DNA of 64,000 nt from an uncultured Chitinophaga sp. (lineage in GTDB: Bacteria; Bacteroidota; Bacteroidia; Chitinophagales; Chitinophagaceae), in the NCBI RefSeq assembly GCF_902168175.1, contig NZ_CABHOU010000108.1, positions 1 through 64,000 on the forward strand, in the 5' to 3' direction. Below, piece after piece: positions 17,216 to 24,624 of this stretch (the stretch's first letter is position 1; every line of letters starts with the position of its first letter). Made by a program: the position numbers and the translations under genes. The notes under the pieces were generated by a model. It was not told the origin of the DNA. It saw only the letters and a program-made list of their open reading frames with translations, and ran no database searches.

Positions 17216-17779
17216 TCAGGAGGCAAGCCTGCTTAATGTTTCGCGCGAAACGCCCAGGTAGGAGGCGAGCAGTGTTTTGGGTACTCTTTGAAATAGGGCC
17301 GGGTATTTATTAAGCAGCAGTTCGTACCGCTGCTTGGCATTGGCGGTAAGGAAAGATAAGATGCGTTGCTGGGAAGCGATATGGCCTGCATTGGCCTTCC
17401 TGAGGAAAAAGTGCTCCATTTTCGGGAGGTCGTTGCATAACTTTTGGTAGCCGGTTAGGGAGAGACAAAGTACCTCGGTATTTTCGAGGCACTGCAGCGA
17501 CATGGTGGCGGCAGTTTTTGAATGAAAAGCGAGGAAGTCCGTTTCCCACCAATCTTCCATCGCAAACGAAGCAATATGCTGCTTTCCCGATTCGTCGTTG
17601 TGTACTAACATTAAGAGGCCAGATAACACAAAGTAGCAATGTTGCACACGATCGCCCTCCCGGATAAGGAATGTATGTTTTTTATACTGTGCCGGTGTGA
17701 ACTGGGAACACACAAACGCAAATTCCTCGTCCGTGAGCGGTATTATCTTCTCTATGTGTTTTCTTAATTGTTCCAGCAT
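17216..17779 (-). CDS. Crp/Fnr family transcription regulator
   Basis: 187 residues. A cyclic-nucleotide-binding-like beta-roll (about 20-120; FLIREGDRVQHCYFVLSGLL) is followed by a dimer helix and a C-terminal HTH (LLASYLGVSRETLSRLAS). No Fe-S cysteine cluster is visible. This short form is common in Bacteroidota and often controls a nearby gene of detoxification type; a target is not evident. A near-consensus -7 box (TACCTTTA on the minus strand, 17806-17799) lies 20 nt before the start. Confidence 0.85.
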   Translation of the reverse strand: MLEQLRKHIEKIIPLTDEEFAFVCSQFTPAQYKKHTFLIREGDRVQHCYFVLSGLLMLVHNDESGKQHIASFAMEDWWETDFLAFHSKTAATMSLQCLENTEVLCLSLTGYQKLCNDLPKMEHFFLRKANAGHIASQQRILSFLTANAKQRYELLLNKYPALFQRVPKTLLASYLGVSRETLSRLAS

Positions 17780-17924
17780 ACAGTGCGTGTGGCTGGCCTA
17801 AAGGTATTATTTTTTGAATTTGCTTATGCAATTCCGCCTGAGGTTGCATCCTTGGGGAAACCTATTAGATATGAAAACGACCTGCACGATAATTGCCGGC
17901 CTTTCTATCCTTGTTTGACCTTTG

Positions 17925-18395
17925 CTATAGTCCGCAGTTTTGCCGCCAGGGGGTAGTGTCAAATACCAGCTTCGACCTGTCATCGGGAAAAACAGGCAGC
18001 CCCGTCTGCGTAAAAGTATCCGGGCGTGCTTCGAATGCCTGGCCGTCAGTCAGTTTAAAGATAGCTGGCCGGGTACTAATAATGCCTTCGCTGCTAAACT
18101 CGTAGGCTATTTTCAGTATACTATCTGTAAGCAGGCCTTTAAAAGTACCTTTGCTATCATCTTTTTCAAAAAAGTTGTAGACCAGGGTACCCGAGGCAGA
18201 ATCGCCCTGTAGTTGGAGGTCCAGCCTGAAGCTGTCCTGACCGGAAATAAGCTGGTAGCAACCCGGCCCTGCGGGCTTAGCTGGCGTATTGGCGGTTACC
18301 GTTACGCTGTCTTCGTGGCCTTCCGTTTTTACGGGCTGGTTACAGGCGGCGAGGCTAAGTGCGGTCAGTGCCCAAATAGAAAAGCATAGTTTCAT
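17925..18395 (-). CDS. Hypothetical lipoprotein
   Basis: 156 residues with a lipoprotein signal (MKLCFSIWALTALSLAAC, lipobox LAAC), so it is probably anchored in the periplasm or outer membrane. After a Thr/Pro-rich linker (about 25-42) comes a small beta-rich domain starting GCYQLISGQDSFRLDL and ending KLVFDTTPWRQNC. The family is common in Bacteroidota but has no function I can name. Confidence 0.75.
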   Translation of the reverse strand: MKLCFSIWALTALSLAACNQPVKTEGHEDSVTVTANTPAKPAGPGCYQLISGQDSFRLDLQLQGDSASGTLVYNFFEKDDSKGTFKGLLTDSILKIAYEFSSEGIISTRPAIFKLTDGQAFEARPDTFTQTGLPVFPDDRSKLVFDTTPWRQNCGL

Positions 18396-18487
18396 ATGTT
18401 GCTGGATGTTTAGATAATAAAATTACCAAAAAACATTCCAGTTATGGAATAATGGGGCAGATGCATCTGATAGGCAAACCGATTGGC

Positions 18488-19270
18488 ATGAGAACCTTCA
18501 TCCTTGCTTTTTGCAGCACCTTGTTAATATTCCAGCCTGCCTTTAGTCAGACTACAGGAAATATCCCATTACCAGCCGGTTTTAGCCGTGTTCCCGCCCC
18601 AGACGGTACCTTTGCTGCCTGGTTACGAAAAACAGGTCTGAAAGCTGATAAAACCGTGTATTTGTACAATGGCGAACGTAAGCCAAACCAGCAGGCACAG
18701 TTTGCGGTGCTTAATATCAGCATCGGAAATAAAGATCTGCAGCAATGTGCAGACGCAGTGATGAGGTTATACGCAGAATACCTGTACAGCCAGTCACGTT
18801 TCGACAAAATCGCCTTTCATGCCACTGACGGCACCCTGGTGGACTACGCCGGCTGGCGTAACGGCTACCGCTTTGTATTGCGTGGGCAGCGTTTACAGCG
18901 CGTGAAGTCTGCCGCTGCTTCCACTTCCCGCGAAAGCTTTGATGCATATCTTCAGGTAGTATTTAGTTACGCGGGCACCTTATCACTAAGCCGCGAACTA
19001 AAAGCTGTGTCCAACATCCAGAACATCATGCCCGGTGATGTATTTATCCAGGGCGGCTCGCCCGGCCATGCCGTAATTGTAATGGATGTAGCCATCAACG
19101 CTAACGGTGAGAAGCGATTCCTGTTGGCGCAGAGTTATATGCCCGCGCAAAGCATCCACATCCTCAAAAATCCACAAACAGATGGTGCATGGTACAGTGG
19201 CCTGGTTAACGGGCAGCTATATACACCTGAATGGATATTTCCTAAAAACAGCCTGCGGCGTTGGCAATAG
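18488..19270 (+). CDS. Secreted DUF4846-type protein
   Basis: 260 residues with a signal peptide (MRTFILAFCSTLLIFQPAFS). The pattern PLPAGFSRVPAPDGTFAAWLRK at the mature start, QCADAVMRLYAEYLY, and then PGDVFIQGGSPGHAVIVMDVA and TPEWIF near the C-terminus matches my memory of DUF4846, a family with a papain/NlpC-like GHAVIVMD segment. Whether it is enzymatically active is unknown. The start at 18488 places the signal sequence at the N-terminus. Confidence 0.75.
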   Translation: MRTFILAFCSTLLIFQPAFSQTTGNIPLPAGFSRVPAPDGTFAAWLRKTGLKADKTVYLYNGERKPNQQAQFAVLNISIGNKDLQQCADAVMRLYAEYLYSQSRFDKIAFHATDGTLVDYAGWRNGYRFVLRGQRLQRVKSAAASTSRESFDAYLQVVFSYAGTLSLSRELKAVSNIQNIMPGDVFIQGGSPGHAVIVMDVAINANGEKRFLLAQSYMPAQSIHILKNPQTDGAWYSGLVNGQLYTPEWIFPKNSLRRWQ

Positions 19271-19320
19271 TTGATTCTATCGTTTTGATTGAACAGTTGG
19301 AGAGAAGAACGATGTATTTT

Positions 19321-19387
19321 AAAAAAAATAAAGGGCGGTAAGAATACCGCCCTCAGTTATTTTAACCATATCCTATGAAAAACCTGA
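19321..19387 (-). ncRNA. Candidate small RNA, copy 1 of 7
   Basis: Minus-strand unit with promoter TACCTTTG (19397-19390), about 55 nt of body containing CATAGGATATGGTTAAAATA, and terminator hairpin 19352-19333 (8-bp stem GGGCGGTA/TACCGCCC, loop TTCT) running into TTTATTTTTTTT. The U-tract is only on this strand, which fixes direction. The start site is inferred from the promoter. Confidence 0.65.
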
Positions 19388-19573
19388 AACAAAGGTATGC
19401 TTGTAGTTGTGATTGTAAAGTGTGAACTGGTGAACGTAGTGATTTAGTTCGTGAGCGTATTGTGTGGGAGCGTGTTAACGGCGATTTAACGAGTGCGGAA
19501 CTATGATTGAACAGTGTTTGATGTTTTCACTGGCATGGCAGGAGAGCTGCGCCGTGATGATGCGGTATTTTTT

Positions 19574-19640
19574 AAAAAAAATAAAGGGCGGTAAGAATAC
19601 CGCCCTCAGTTATTTTAACCATATCCTATGAAAAACCTGA
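19574..19640 (-). ncRNA. Candidate small RNA, copy 2 of 7
   Basis: Same layout as the other copies: promoter TACCTTTG at 19650-19643, hairpin 19605-19586, U-rich end. The body is identical to the consensus except near the 5' end (GTATCAGG). Confidence 0.65.
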
Positions 19641-19826
19641 TACAAAGGTATGCTTGTAGTTTTGATTGTAAAGTGTGAACTGGTGAACGTAGTGATTTAG
19701 TTCGTGAGCGTATTGTGTGGGAGCGTGTTAACGGCGATTTAACGAGTGGGGAATTATGAATGAACAGTGTTTGATGTTTGCACTGGCATGGTAGGAGAGT
19801 TGCGCCGTGATTATGCGGTGGTTTTT

Positions 19827-19893
19827 AAAAAAAATAAAGGGCGGTAAGAATACCGCCCTCAATTATTTTAACCATATCCTATGAAAAACCTGA
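19827..19893 (-). ncRNA. Candidate small RNA, copy 3 of 7
   Basis: Promoter TATCTTTG at 19903-19896, hairpin 19858-19839, U-rich end. One body change (AATTGAGGG where others have AACTGAGGG). Confidence 0.65.
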
Positions 19894-20079
19894 TACAAAG
19901 ATAGGTGTGTAGTTGTGATTGTAAAGTGTGAACTGGTGAATGTAGTGATTTAGTTCGTGAGCGTAGTGTGTGAGAGCGTGTTAACGGAGATTTAACGAGT
20001 GGGGAATTATGAATGAACAGTGTTTGATGTTTGTACTGGCATGGTAGGAGACTTGTGCCGTGATTATGCGGTGTTTTTT

Positions 20080-20146
20080 TAAAAAAATAAAGGGCGGTAA
20101 GAATACCGCCCTCAGTTATTTTAACCATATCCTATGAAAAACCTGA
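20080..20146 (-). ncRNA. Candidate small RNA, copy 4 of 7
   Basis: Promoter TATCTTTG at 20156-20149, hairpin 20111-20092, long U-rich end. Matches the consensus body. Confidence 0.65.
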
Positions 20147-20332
20147 TGCAAAGATATGCTTGTAGTTGTGATTGTAAATTGTGAACTGGTGAACGTAGTG
20201 ATTTAGTTCGTGAGCGTATTGTGTGGGAGCGTGTTAACGGCGATTTAACGAGTGCGGAACTATGATTGAACAGTGTTTGATGTTTGCACTGGCATGGCAG
20301 GAGAGCTGCGCCGTGATTATGCGGCGGTTTTC

Positions 20333-20398
20333 TTAAAAAATAAAGGGCGGTAAGAATACCGCCCTCAGTTATTTTAACCATATCCTATGAAAAACCGA
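20333..20398 (-). ncRNA. Candidate small RNA, copy 5 of 7
   Basis: Promoter TATCTTTG at 20408-20401, hairpin 20364-20345. The 5' end reads GCATCGG with one base deleted. Upstream DNA differs from copies 1-4 but keeps the phased motifs. Confidence 0.65.
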
Positions 20399-20400
20399 TG

Positions 20401-20504
20401 CAAAGATATGCCCGTCTTTGATAGCTGTAAACTTTGATTTCGTGAACGCCCTGTTTTTTCTGGTAAACGCGCGTGTTTTTGCGCTATTAACAAACATTTA
20501 ACCG
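20401..20504 (-). promoter_or_regulatory. Promoter and four phased upstream motifs of sRNA copy 5
   Basis: Plus-strand reading: -7 box at 20401-20408, then TCGTGAACG at 20440, TGGTAAACG at 20461, TATTAACAA at 20485 and ATTTAACCG at 20496. Offsets between motifs are 21, 24 and 11 bp. Copies 4, 6 and 7 give identical offsets (starts 20187/20208/20232/20243; 53010/53031/53055/53066; 53199/53220/53244/53255). The motifs share a GT(G/T)AACG-like core, suggesting repeated sites for one protein. Confidence 0.6.
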
Positions 20505-20506
20505 AA

Positions 20507-20620
20507 GTGTTTTTTGGGGATAGATTGATTGTCAATGCTAAAGGCAGTCATGTCTATTTCTATACTGGTGATGAAGAGTTGCTGGTTCATTTGCTTATAG
20601 CGTACGACATAACCTGCTGA
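20507..20620 (+). pseudogene. Possible remnant of a LytTR-type DNA-binding domain
   Basis: A 37-codon reading frame from GTG at 20507 to TGA at 20620 encodes VFFGDRLIVNAKGSHVYFYT and then GDEELLVHLLIAYDITC. Its pattern of a beta strand, A-K-G-S-H-V-Y-F-Y-T and a second strand recalls the start of a LytTR domain, but the upstream receiver and the rest of the domain are absent. It overlaps the small ORF at 20587-20706 on the other strand. It may be coincidence. Confidence 0.2.
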
Positions 20621-20706
20621 TTGTCAGAGATGGTGATTAGTTGATGTTTTTGGGCATAAATGAGGCCTGCTAAAAACATGAGAATGATGATCAGTTCCTG
20701 TTTCAT
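20587..20706 (-). CDS. Small secreted peptide (39 aa), hypothetical
   Basis: Starts MKQELIIILMFLAGLIYA, a compact signal-peptide-like sequence with a possible cut after YA, followed by a 21-residue polar tail (QKHQLITISDNQQVMSYAIS and a final K). It lies 102 nt downstream of the membrane-protein gene at 20809-21462 on the same strand and could share its message. No homologue is recognised, and the size makes chance occurrence possible. Confidence 0.35.
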   Translation of the reverse strand: MKQELIIILMFLAGLIYAQKHQLITISDNQQVMSYAISK

Positions 20707-20808
20707 AGAGACTGTTTTAAGATGGAAATAAGTTTTTTCTGATGAGATAGGGGACTGGTTAATTAGCGTGTGTTGCAGTGACGTTTGATAGTGGGCGAAT
20801 ACTCTCTG

Positions 20809-21462
20809 TTATGCCAGCTCTTTTTCGAACGCATCAATCTGTTTGAGGAAAGTGGCGGCTTTTCTGAGTGGTGCCATTTCCATGCTGTCTGATACCAGTG
20901 TTTTGAACCAGCGTTTGTCGGCGTTCTTATAGTCGAGGTTGCGGTAGAGCCAGATGCCTGCCCAGGTAAAGATCGCCGTAATCACAGTATAGATGATGCC
21001 TGTTGTCAGTTGCGGTGCCGCAAACATACCGGGGTTCATCTGGAAACTTACGAAAACTGGCAACTGTACTAAAAGCAGGCGGCCGATTTGCAGGCTCGAG
21101 GTTTCCAATGCTGCAAGTTTGCGCTGGGTATCTACAACGTTGCCGCTACTGTTGGCCTGACGGATAAGCACCATGTGATGTATATACACCGCCACGGCTA
21201 CGGCAGAGACGATCCAGTGTATACCTGCGGAGACAACGAAGAATATTTTATCCCAGGTGAGAGAGTAGCGGATGAGTACTCCAATAAATGCAAGCCAGGC
21301 AATGCCGAATACAATGAATGCGAGTTTGATGGCAGAGAGCTGACGCAATTCGGTATGGGCTTTTTGTAGCTGCACTTCCTTTACGAGGCGTATGTTGAGC
21401 GCGAGCGATTTCTCCAGCTTGCGGTCATACTGTTGCCATATCTGTTTTAATTCGTCTTCCAT
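20809..21462 (-). CDS. Hypothetical four-helix membrane protein, possibly linked to the sigma factor
   Basis: 217 residues. A charged cytoplasmic N-terminus (MEDELKQIWQQYDRKLEKSL) is followed by hydrophobic segments at about 45-65, 72-95, 128-140 and 152-168, then a charged C-terminal helix ending FLKQIDAFEKELA. This layout recurs in Bacteroidota directly after ECF sigma genes, where it may act in sigma control; that is an inference from organisation. Here an ECF sigma gene lies upstream on the same strand, but about 790 bp of tandem repeats separate the two. No catalytic motif is seen. Confidence 0.7.
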   Translation of the reverse strand: MEDELKQIWQQYDRKLEKSLALNIRLVKEVQLQKAHTELRQLSAIKLAFIVFGIAWLAFIGVLIRYSLTWDKIFFVVSAGIHWIVSAVAVAVYIHHMVLIRQANSSGNVVDTQRKLAALETSSLQIGRLLLVQLPVFVSFQMNPGMFAAPQLTTGIIYTVITAIFTWAGIWLYRNLDYKNADKRWFKTLVSDSMEMAPLRKAATFLKQIDAFEKELA

Positions 21463-21651
21463 GTTTGTTACTGTTTTGAATATGTTTGTTGGTTAGTTCA
21501 CACCGGCACTCGTCTACGTTTGTCTGTTTACGAACCTGCCGCAATCGTTATTGGCGATTTGCCTGAAAATTTATAGCCAGCCCGGCCCGCTGTTACCCGA
21601 TGGTGCTATTCTTACGAAGTTTATCTACAATGCCCTTTCACTCTTAATTTC

Positions 21652-22175
21652 ACCAAAGCAGTCTTTCTTCCAAAATGTTTCTTGTATCGTGCTTTCGCTC
21701 TCATTGCTTTACCAAAGAAGTCTCTCTTCCAAATGTTCTTTTATATCGCCCCTTCGCACTCATGCTTTACCAAAGCAGTCTTTCTTCCAAGTCCCTTTAA
21801 TTCGCGCTTTCGCTCTCATGCTTCACCAAAGCAGTCTTTCTTCCAAATGTTCCTTTATATCGCGCTTTCGCAGTCATGCTTCACCAAAGCAGTCTTTCTT
21901 CCAAATGTTCCTTTATATCGCCCCTTCGCACTCATGCTTTACGAAAGCAGTCTTTCTTCCAAGTCCCTTTAATTCGAGCTTTCGCACTCATATTTCGCCA
22001 AAGCAGTCTTTCTTCCAAATGTTCCTTTATATCGCGCTTTCGCAGTCATGCTTCACCAAAGCAGTCTTTCTGCCAAATATTCCTTTATATCGGGCTTTCG
22101 CTCCCCTGCTTCGCTCAAAGCAGTCTTTCTGCCAAATGTTCCTTTATATCGCCCCATCGCCCCCATGTTTTCCCT
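21652..22175. repeat. Tandem repeat, nine units of about 56-59 bp
   Basis: Units start at 21652, 21711, 21769, 21825, 21883, 21941, 21997, 22055 and 22114. Each has a near-constant core, ACCAAAGCAGTCTTTCTTCC, and a variable part of two kinds: AAATGTTCCTTTATATCG or AAGTCCCTTTAATTCG. Units 2-4 and 5-7 form the same A-B-A series, giving a superperiod of about 172 bp. Unit length is not a multiple of three, so reading frames across the array shift and are not credible proteins. Confidence 0.9.
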
Positions 22176-22250
22176 ATGTACTTTGAATCGCAATTGTCTA
22201 CTTCCACGCAAGTTTTCCTGCTCTGAGTCACTTCACTTCATCCTTCTGCT

Positions 22251-22757
22251 TCACTCTCTGACTCCCGCAAACCTCACTTTCAATCGCTGCTTCGCCCGGC
22301 TGATCTTTGTCGCTACATTTGTTTCTGATATACCTAAAATCTCCGCTATCTCACTATAGGTCTTCTCCTCCAGGTACAATAACATCAGCGCTCTGTCAAG
22401 CTCAGGAAGCTCGTTGATAAACTGTTGCAGCTGGATAATGTGTTGCTCGGTTTCGTCGGGTGGCTGGCCACTGTCTTCGAGGTCGATCATTGACTCCTGG
22501 CCCAGGGGCCGCTCCGTCCGCACACCTTTCCTGTAAAATGAAATGGCGGTGTTTAATGCCACCCTGTACATCCAGGTACTAAACTTGTAACTATCGTCGA
22601 ATTGCTGGTACGACTTCCATAACTGATATATGATGTCCTGCGCGAGGTCATCGCGGTCACTTTTATTGTGACAGTATGAATTGCAGATCTTGAATATGAT
22701 CCGCTGATTCGCAGTTATTAATTGCAGGAAGGCATCGTTACCTGTTTGGTTTGTCAT
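22251..22757 (-). CDS. ECF-type RNA polymerase sigma factor
   Basis: 168 residues. Region 2 (about 15-80) reads DLAQDIIYQLWKSYQQF and FSTWMYRVALNTAISFYRK; region 4 (about 105-160) reads LPELDRALMLLYLEEKTYSE and the HTH GISETNVATKISRAKQRLK. It has ECF size with no region 1 or 3. No classical anti-sigma with a FecR domain follows. The next gene on the strand is a small membrane protein beyond the repeat array. Confidence 0.9.
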   Translation of the reverse strand: MTNQTGNDAFLQLITANQRIIFKICNSYCHNKSDRDDLAQDIIYQLWKSYQQFDDSYKFSTWMYRVALNTAISFYRKGVRTERPLGQESMIDLEDSGQPPDETEQHIIQLQQFINELPELDRALMLLYLEEKTYSEIAEILGISETNVATKISRAKQRLKVRFAGVRE

Positions 22758-22865
22758 CTATTCCCTGTTATTGATTCTGTTACATTATTATTCGAGGGCT
22801 TGTTGAAAAAATCACAGTTATCGGAGAAAATATTTTTGAGGGCCTGCCAAATATAAATATTCATA

Positions 22866-22873
22866 TACATTTG
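22866..22873 (+). promoter_or_regulatory. TAnnTTTG promoter of the MBL-fold gene
   Basis: TACATTTG is an exact match, 19 nt before the ATG at 22893. Confidence 0.6.
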
Positions 22874-22892
22874 AGGTGTTATTAACTACGGC

Positions 22893-23918
22893 ATGACCAT
22901 AAAAGTATTCGGACAAAAGCCCCGCGGCTCTTCTCTTCAACGTGTAATATCTTCGCCTAACTATAAGGACGGAAAGTTTCATAACATCCTGGAAACGAGG
23001 ATGATGAAGGACGGGTTCTCTGTAAAAGACTTCTGGAACTTCTTTACGGCCCCTAATACGAGGCCTGCTGCTGTTCTGCCTTCTGTTAAAACAGATTTGC
23101 ATAATTTGCCCGCAGGCAAAACCTCGTTGGTGTGGTTCGGCCACTCGTCTTACCTGATCCATAGTAACGGACTGAACATCCTCGTAGATCCTGTTTTTAG
23201 CAGGCATGCGTCGCCTGTGCCGCTATTCGGTAAAAGCTTCCCCGGCACTGAGGTGTATAAGGCAGCGGATATGCCGTCTATCGATATTTTGATCGTTACA
23301 CACGATCACTACGATCATATGGACTTTAAAACCATCAAAGCTTTGGCCCCGAGCGCGAAACTGATCTGTACGTCGCTGGGCGTGGGTTCGCATCTGCAAT
23401 ACTGGGGCGTGCCCGCTGAGAAAATCCTCGAGTTCGACTGGCATGAAACACAACTGGTGGTACCTGGCGTGCAGCTTACGGCCATGCCGGCCCGGCATTT
23501 CTCGGGCAGGGGAGTCACGAGCTTCGGTACACTTTGGTCATCGTTCGTACTTGAGTTGCCGGATACCCGCATTTTTATCGGGGGTGATAGCGGTTATGAT
23601 GAGCAATTTGCTAAAATAGGAGCGAAGTATGGCCCCTTTGACCTGGCTTTACTGGAATGTGGGCAATACAACGAACGTTGGCCATATATACACATGATGC
23701 CCGAACAAACGGTGCAGGCCGCCGTTGATCTGGGAGCCAGGGTGCTGATGCCTGTTCACTGGGGCAAGTTCGCACTGGCACTGCATCCCTGGGATGAGCC
23801 TGTAAAAAGAGTAACTACCCGCGCTACAGCGCTACAGGTAAAAGTAACCACGCCCAGGATCGGGGAGCCGGTGTTGCTCCACGAATATTACCCGGCTGAA
23901 CAGTGGTGGCAATTATAA
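22893..23918 (+). CDS. MBL-fold metallo-hydrolase (NAPE-PLD/UlaG-like)
   Basis: 341 residues. The dinuclear metal motif is THDHYDHMD, with a further His in ARHFSGRG, Asp in GGDSGYDE and His in PVHWGKFAL. LVWFGHSSYLIHSNGLNILVDP and the overall order match the branch with N-acyl-phosphatidylethanolamine phospholipase D and UlaG lactonase. Bacterial members vary in substrate, so the reaction is open. A signal peptide is not obvious. The stop touches the stop of the convergent gene (TTATAA at 23913-23918). Confidence 0.88.
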   Translation: MTIKVFGQKPRGSSLQRVISSPNYKDGKFHNILETRMMKDGFSVKDFWNFFTAPNTRPAAVLPSVKTDLHNLPAGKTSLVWFGHSSYLIHSNGLNILVDPVFSRHASPVPLFGKSFPGTEVYKAADMPSIDILIVTHDHYDHMDFKTIKALAPSAKLICTSLGVGSHLQYWGVPAEKILEFDWHETQLVVPGVQLTAMPARHFSGRGVTSFGTLWSSFVLELPDTRIFIGGDSGYDEQFAKIGAKYGPFDLALLECGQYNERWPYIHMMPEQTVQAAVDLGARVLMPVHWGKFALALHPWDEPVKRVTTRATALQVKVTTPRIGEPVLLHEYYPAEQWWQL

Positions 23919-24539
23919 CTTCGTGTAGGGGAATTTAGCCCTCATCTCTTTAAATACCCTGGTGAGCGCCTTGTCGAGCCTTTTGGTATTGCTCCAGTTC
24001 AGCGGATTGTTTATATCGTCCCATTGCCAGATCTTATGGCCCGTTTTGCCATCGAAGAAGGTAACATACACATAATTAACCTGGTCGGTTGTGTTTCTGG
24101 GGCTGTACGAATTAGTTCCGGGGTTATAGGTAGTTCTGTTATAAGCAGGCACCACCTTCTCTTTCATTTCAGCAACCAGTATGGCGTCGACTCCGAGCAA
24201 CTGGCAGAGCTTCATTTTGTCCATCACGAAGGCCTTACGCAGGTCTATATTTCCTTTCTTTAGCAAGTCATTGGTTGTTTCCCATTCCTGGATATCTACC
24301 AGCAACCGGTCTTTATTTTCTGTAAGTACATTGTAAAGGCGCTCCTGGCAATTAAGGCTTTTTTCCATATCGTGCTGCTGCACATCCTCCACTGTTTTCT
24401 TTCCGCGTGTACCAAGCCCTTCAAAATGAAAGGGTAAAATGGCAATTTTGTCGTGGTTATACGCAGCTTCGGTTTGGGCCACTGCCTCCAGGCCCATCAA
24501 CATGAAAAGGAAACCTGCGAGGTAAATGTAATACTTCAT
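23913..24539 (-). CDS. Secreted protein with a TolB-N/CsgG-like domain, function unknown
   Basis: 208 residues with a signal peptide (MKYYIYLAGFLFMLMGLEAVAQ). The mature part begins DKIAILPFHFEGLG, contains LLGVDAILVAEM and ends with VNYVYVTFFDGKTGHKIWQW. The order 'AILPF ... GVDAIL ... DGKTG' is what I associate with TolB N-terminal-like or CsgG-type periplasmic proteins that assemble or sense at the envelope; this is a resemblance, not an assignment. A TAnnTTTG promoter sits 20 nt upstream of the start, and the gene diverges from the sugar dehydrogenase. Confidence 0.6.
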   Translation of the reverse strand: MKYYIYLAGFLFMLMGLEAVAQTEAAYNHDKIAILPFHFEGLGTRGKKTVEDVQQHDMEKSLNCQERLYNVLTENKDRLLVDIQEWETTNDLLKKGNIDLRKAFVMDKMKLCQLLGVDAILVAEMKEKVVPAYNRTTYNPGTNSYSPRNTTDQVNYVYVTFFDGKTGHKIWQWDDINNPLNWSNTKRLDKALTRVFKEMRAKFPYTKL

Positions 24540-24559
24540 ATGGTAGGGGATTGTGAGCG

Positions 24560-24567
24560 CAAAAGTA
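24560..24567 (-). promoter_or_regulatory. TAnnTTTG promoter of the 23.9-24.5 kb gene
   Basis: TACTTTTG on the minus strand, exact match, about 20 nt before the ATG at 24539. Confidence 0.55.
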
Positions 24568-24624
24568 GATAGATATTTATGTATGGCAAAGTAATTGATG
24601 CATTCGGTTGACAAATACGATCTT

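Larger units (their letters stand above)
19333..20365. repeat. Tandem array, 253-bp unit, five terminator cores
   Basis: The same hairpin begins at 19333, 19586, 19839, 20092 and 20345, exactly 253 bp apart each time. Four full units and a fifth core are present; the fifth diverges upstream of its promoter. Each unit carries one promoter, one RNA body and one terminator on the minus strand. Units differ by scattered point changes. Confidence 0.9.

Noticed and set aside
17871..17918. 15-aa frame beginning ATGAAAACGACC, signal-peptide-like
   Set aside because: Too short and without a promoter; a chance frame or a dead gene start.
19868..20381. Two minus-strand frames starting MVKITEGGILTALYF
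   Set aside because: They run through the terminator hairpin and next unit, and copies 3 and 7 do not preserve the frame; the RNA reading is better supported.
21652..22175. CRISPR-like repeat-spacer look (20-bp core with 36-38-bp gaps)
   Set aside because: The gaps are themselves repeated in two subtypes, and no cas genes are nearby, so it is a minisatellite.
21551..22226. Plus-strand reading frames across the 58-bp array
   Set aside because: The unit length is not a multiple of three, three overlapping frames all stay open because of low complexity, and none has a known domain.
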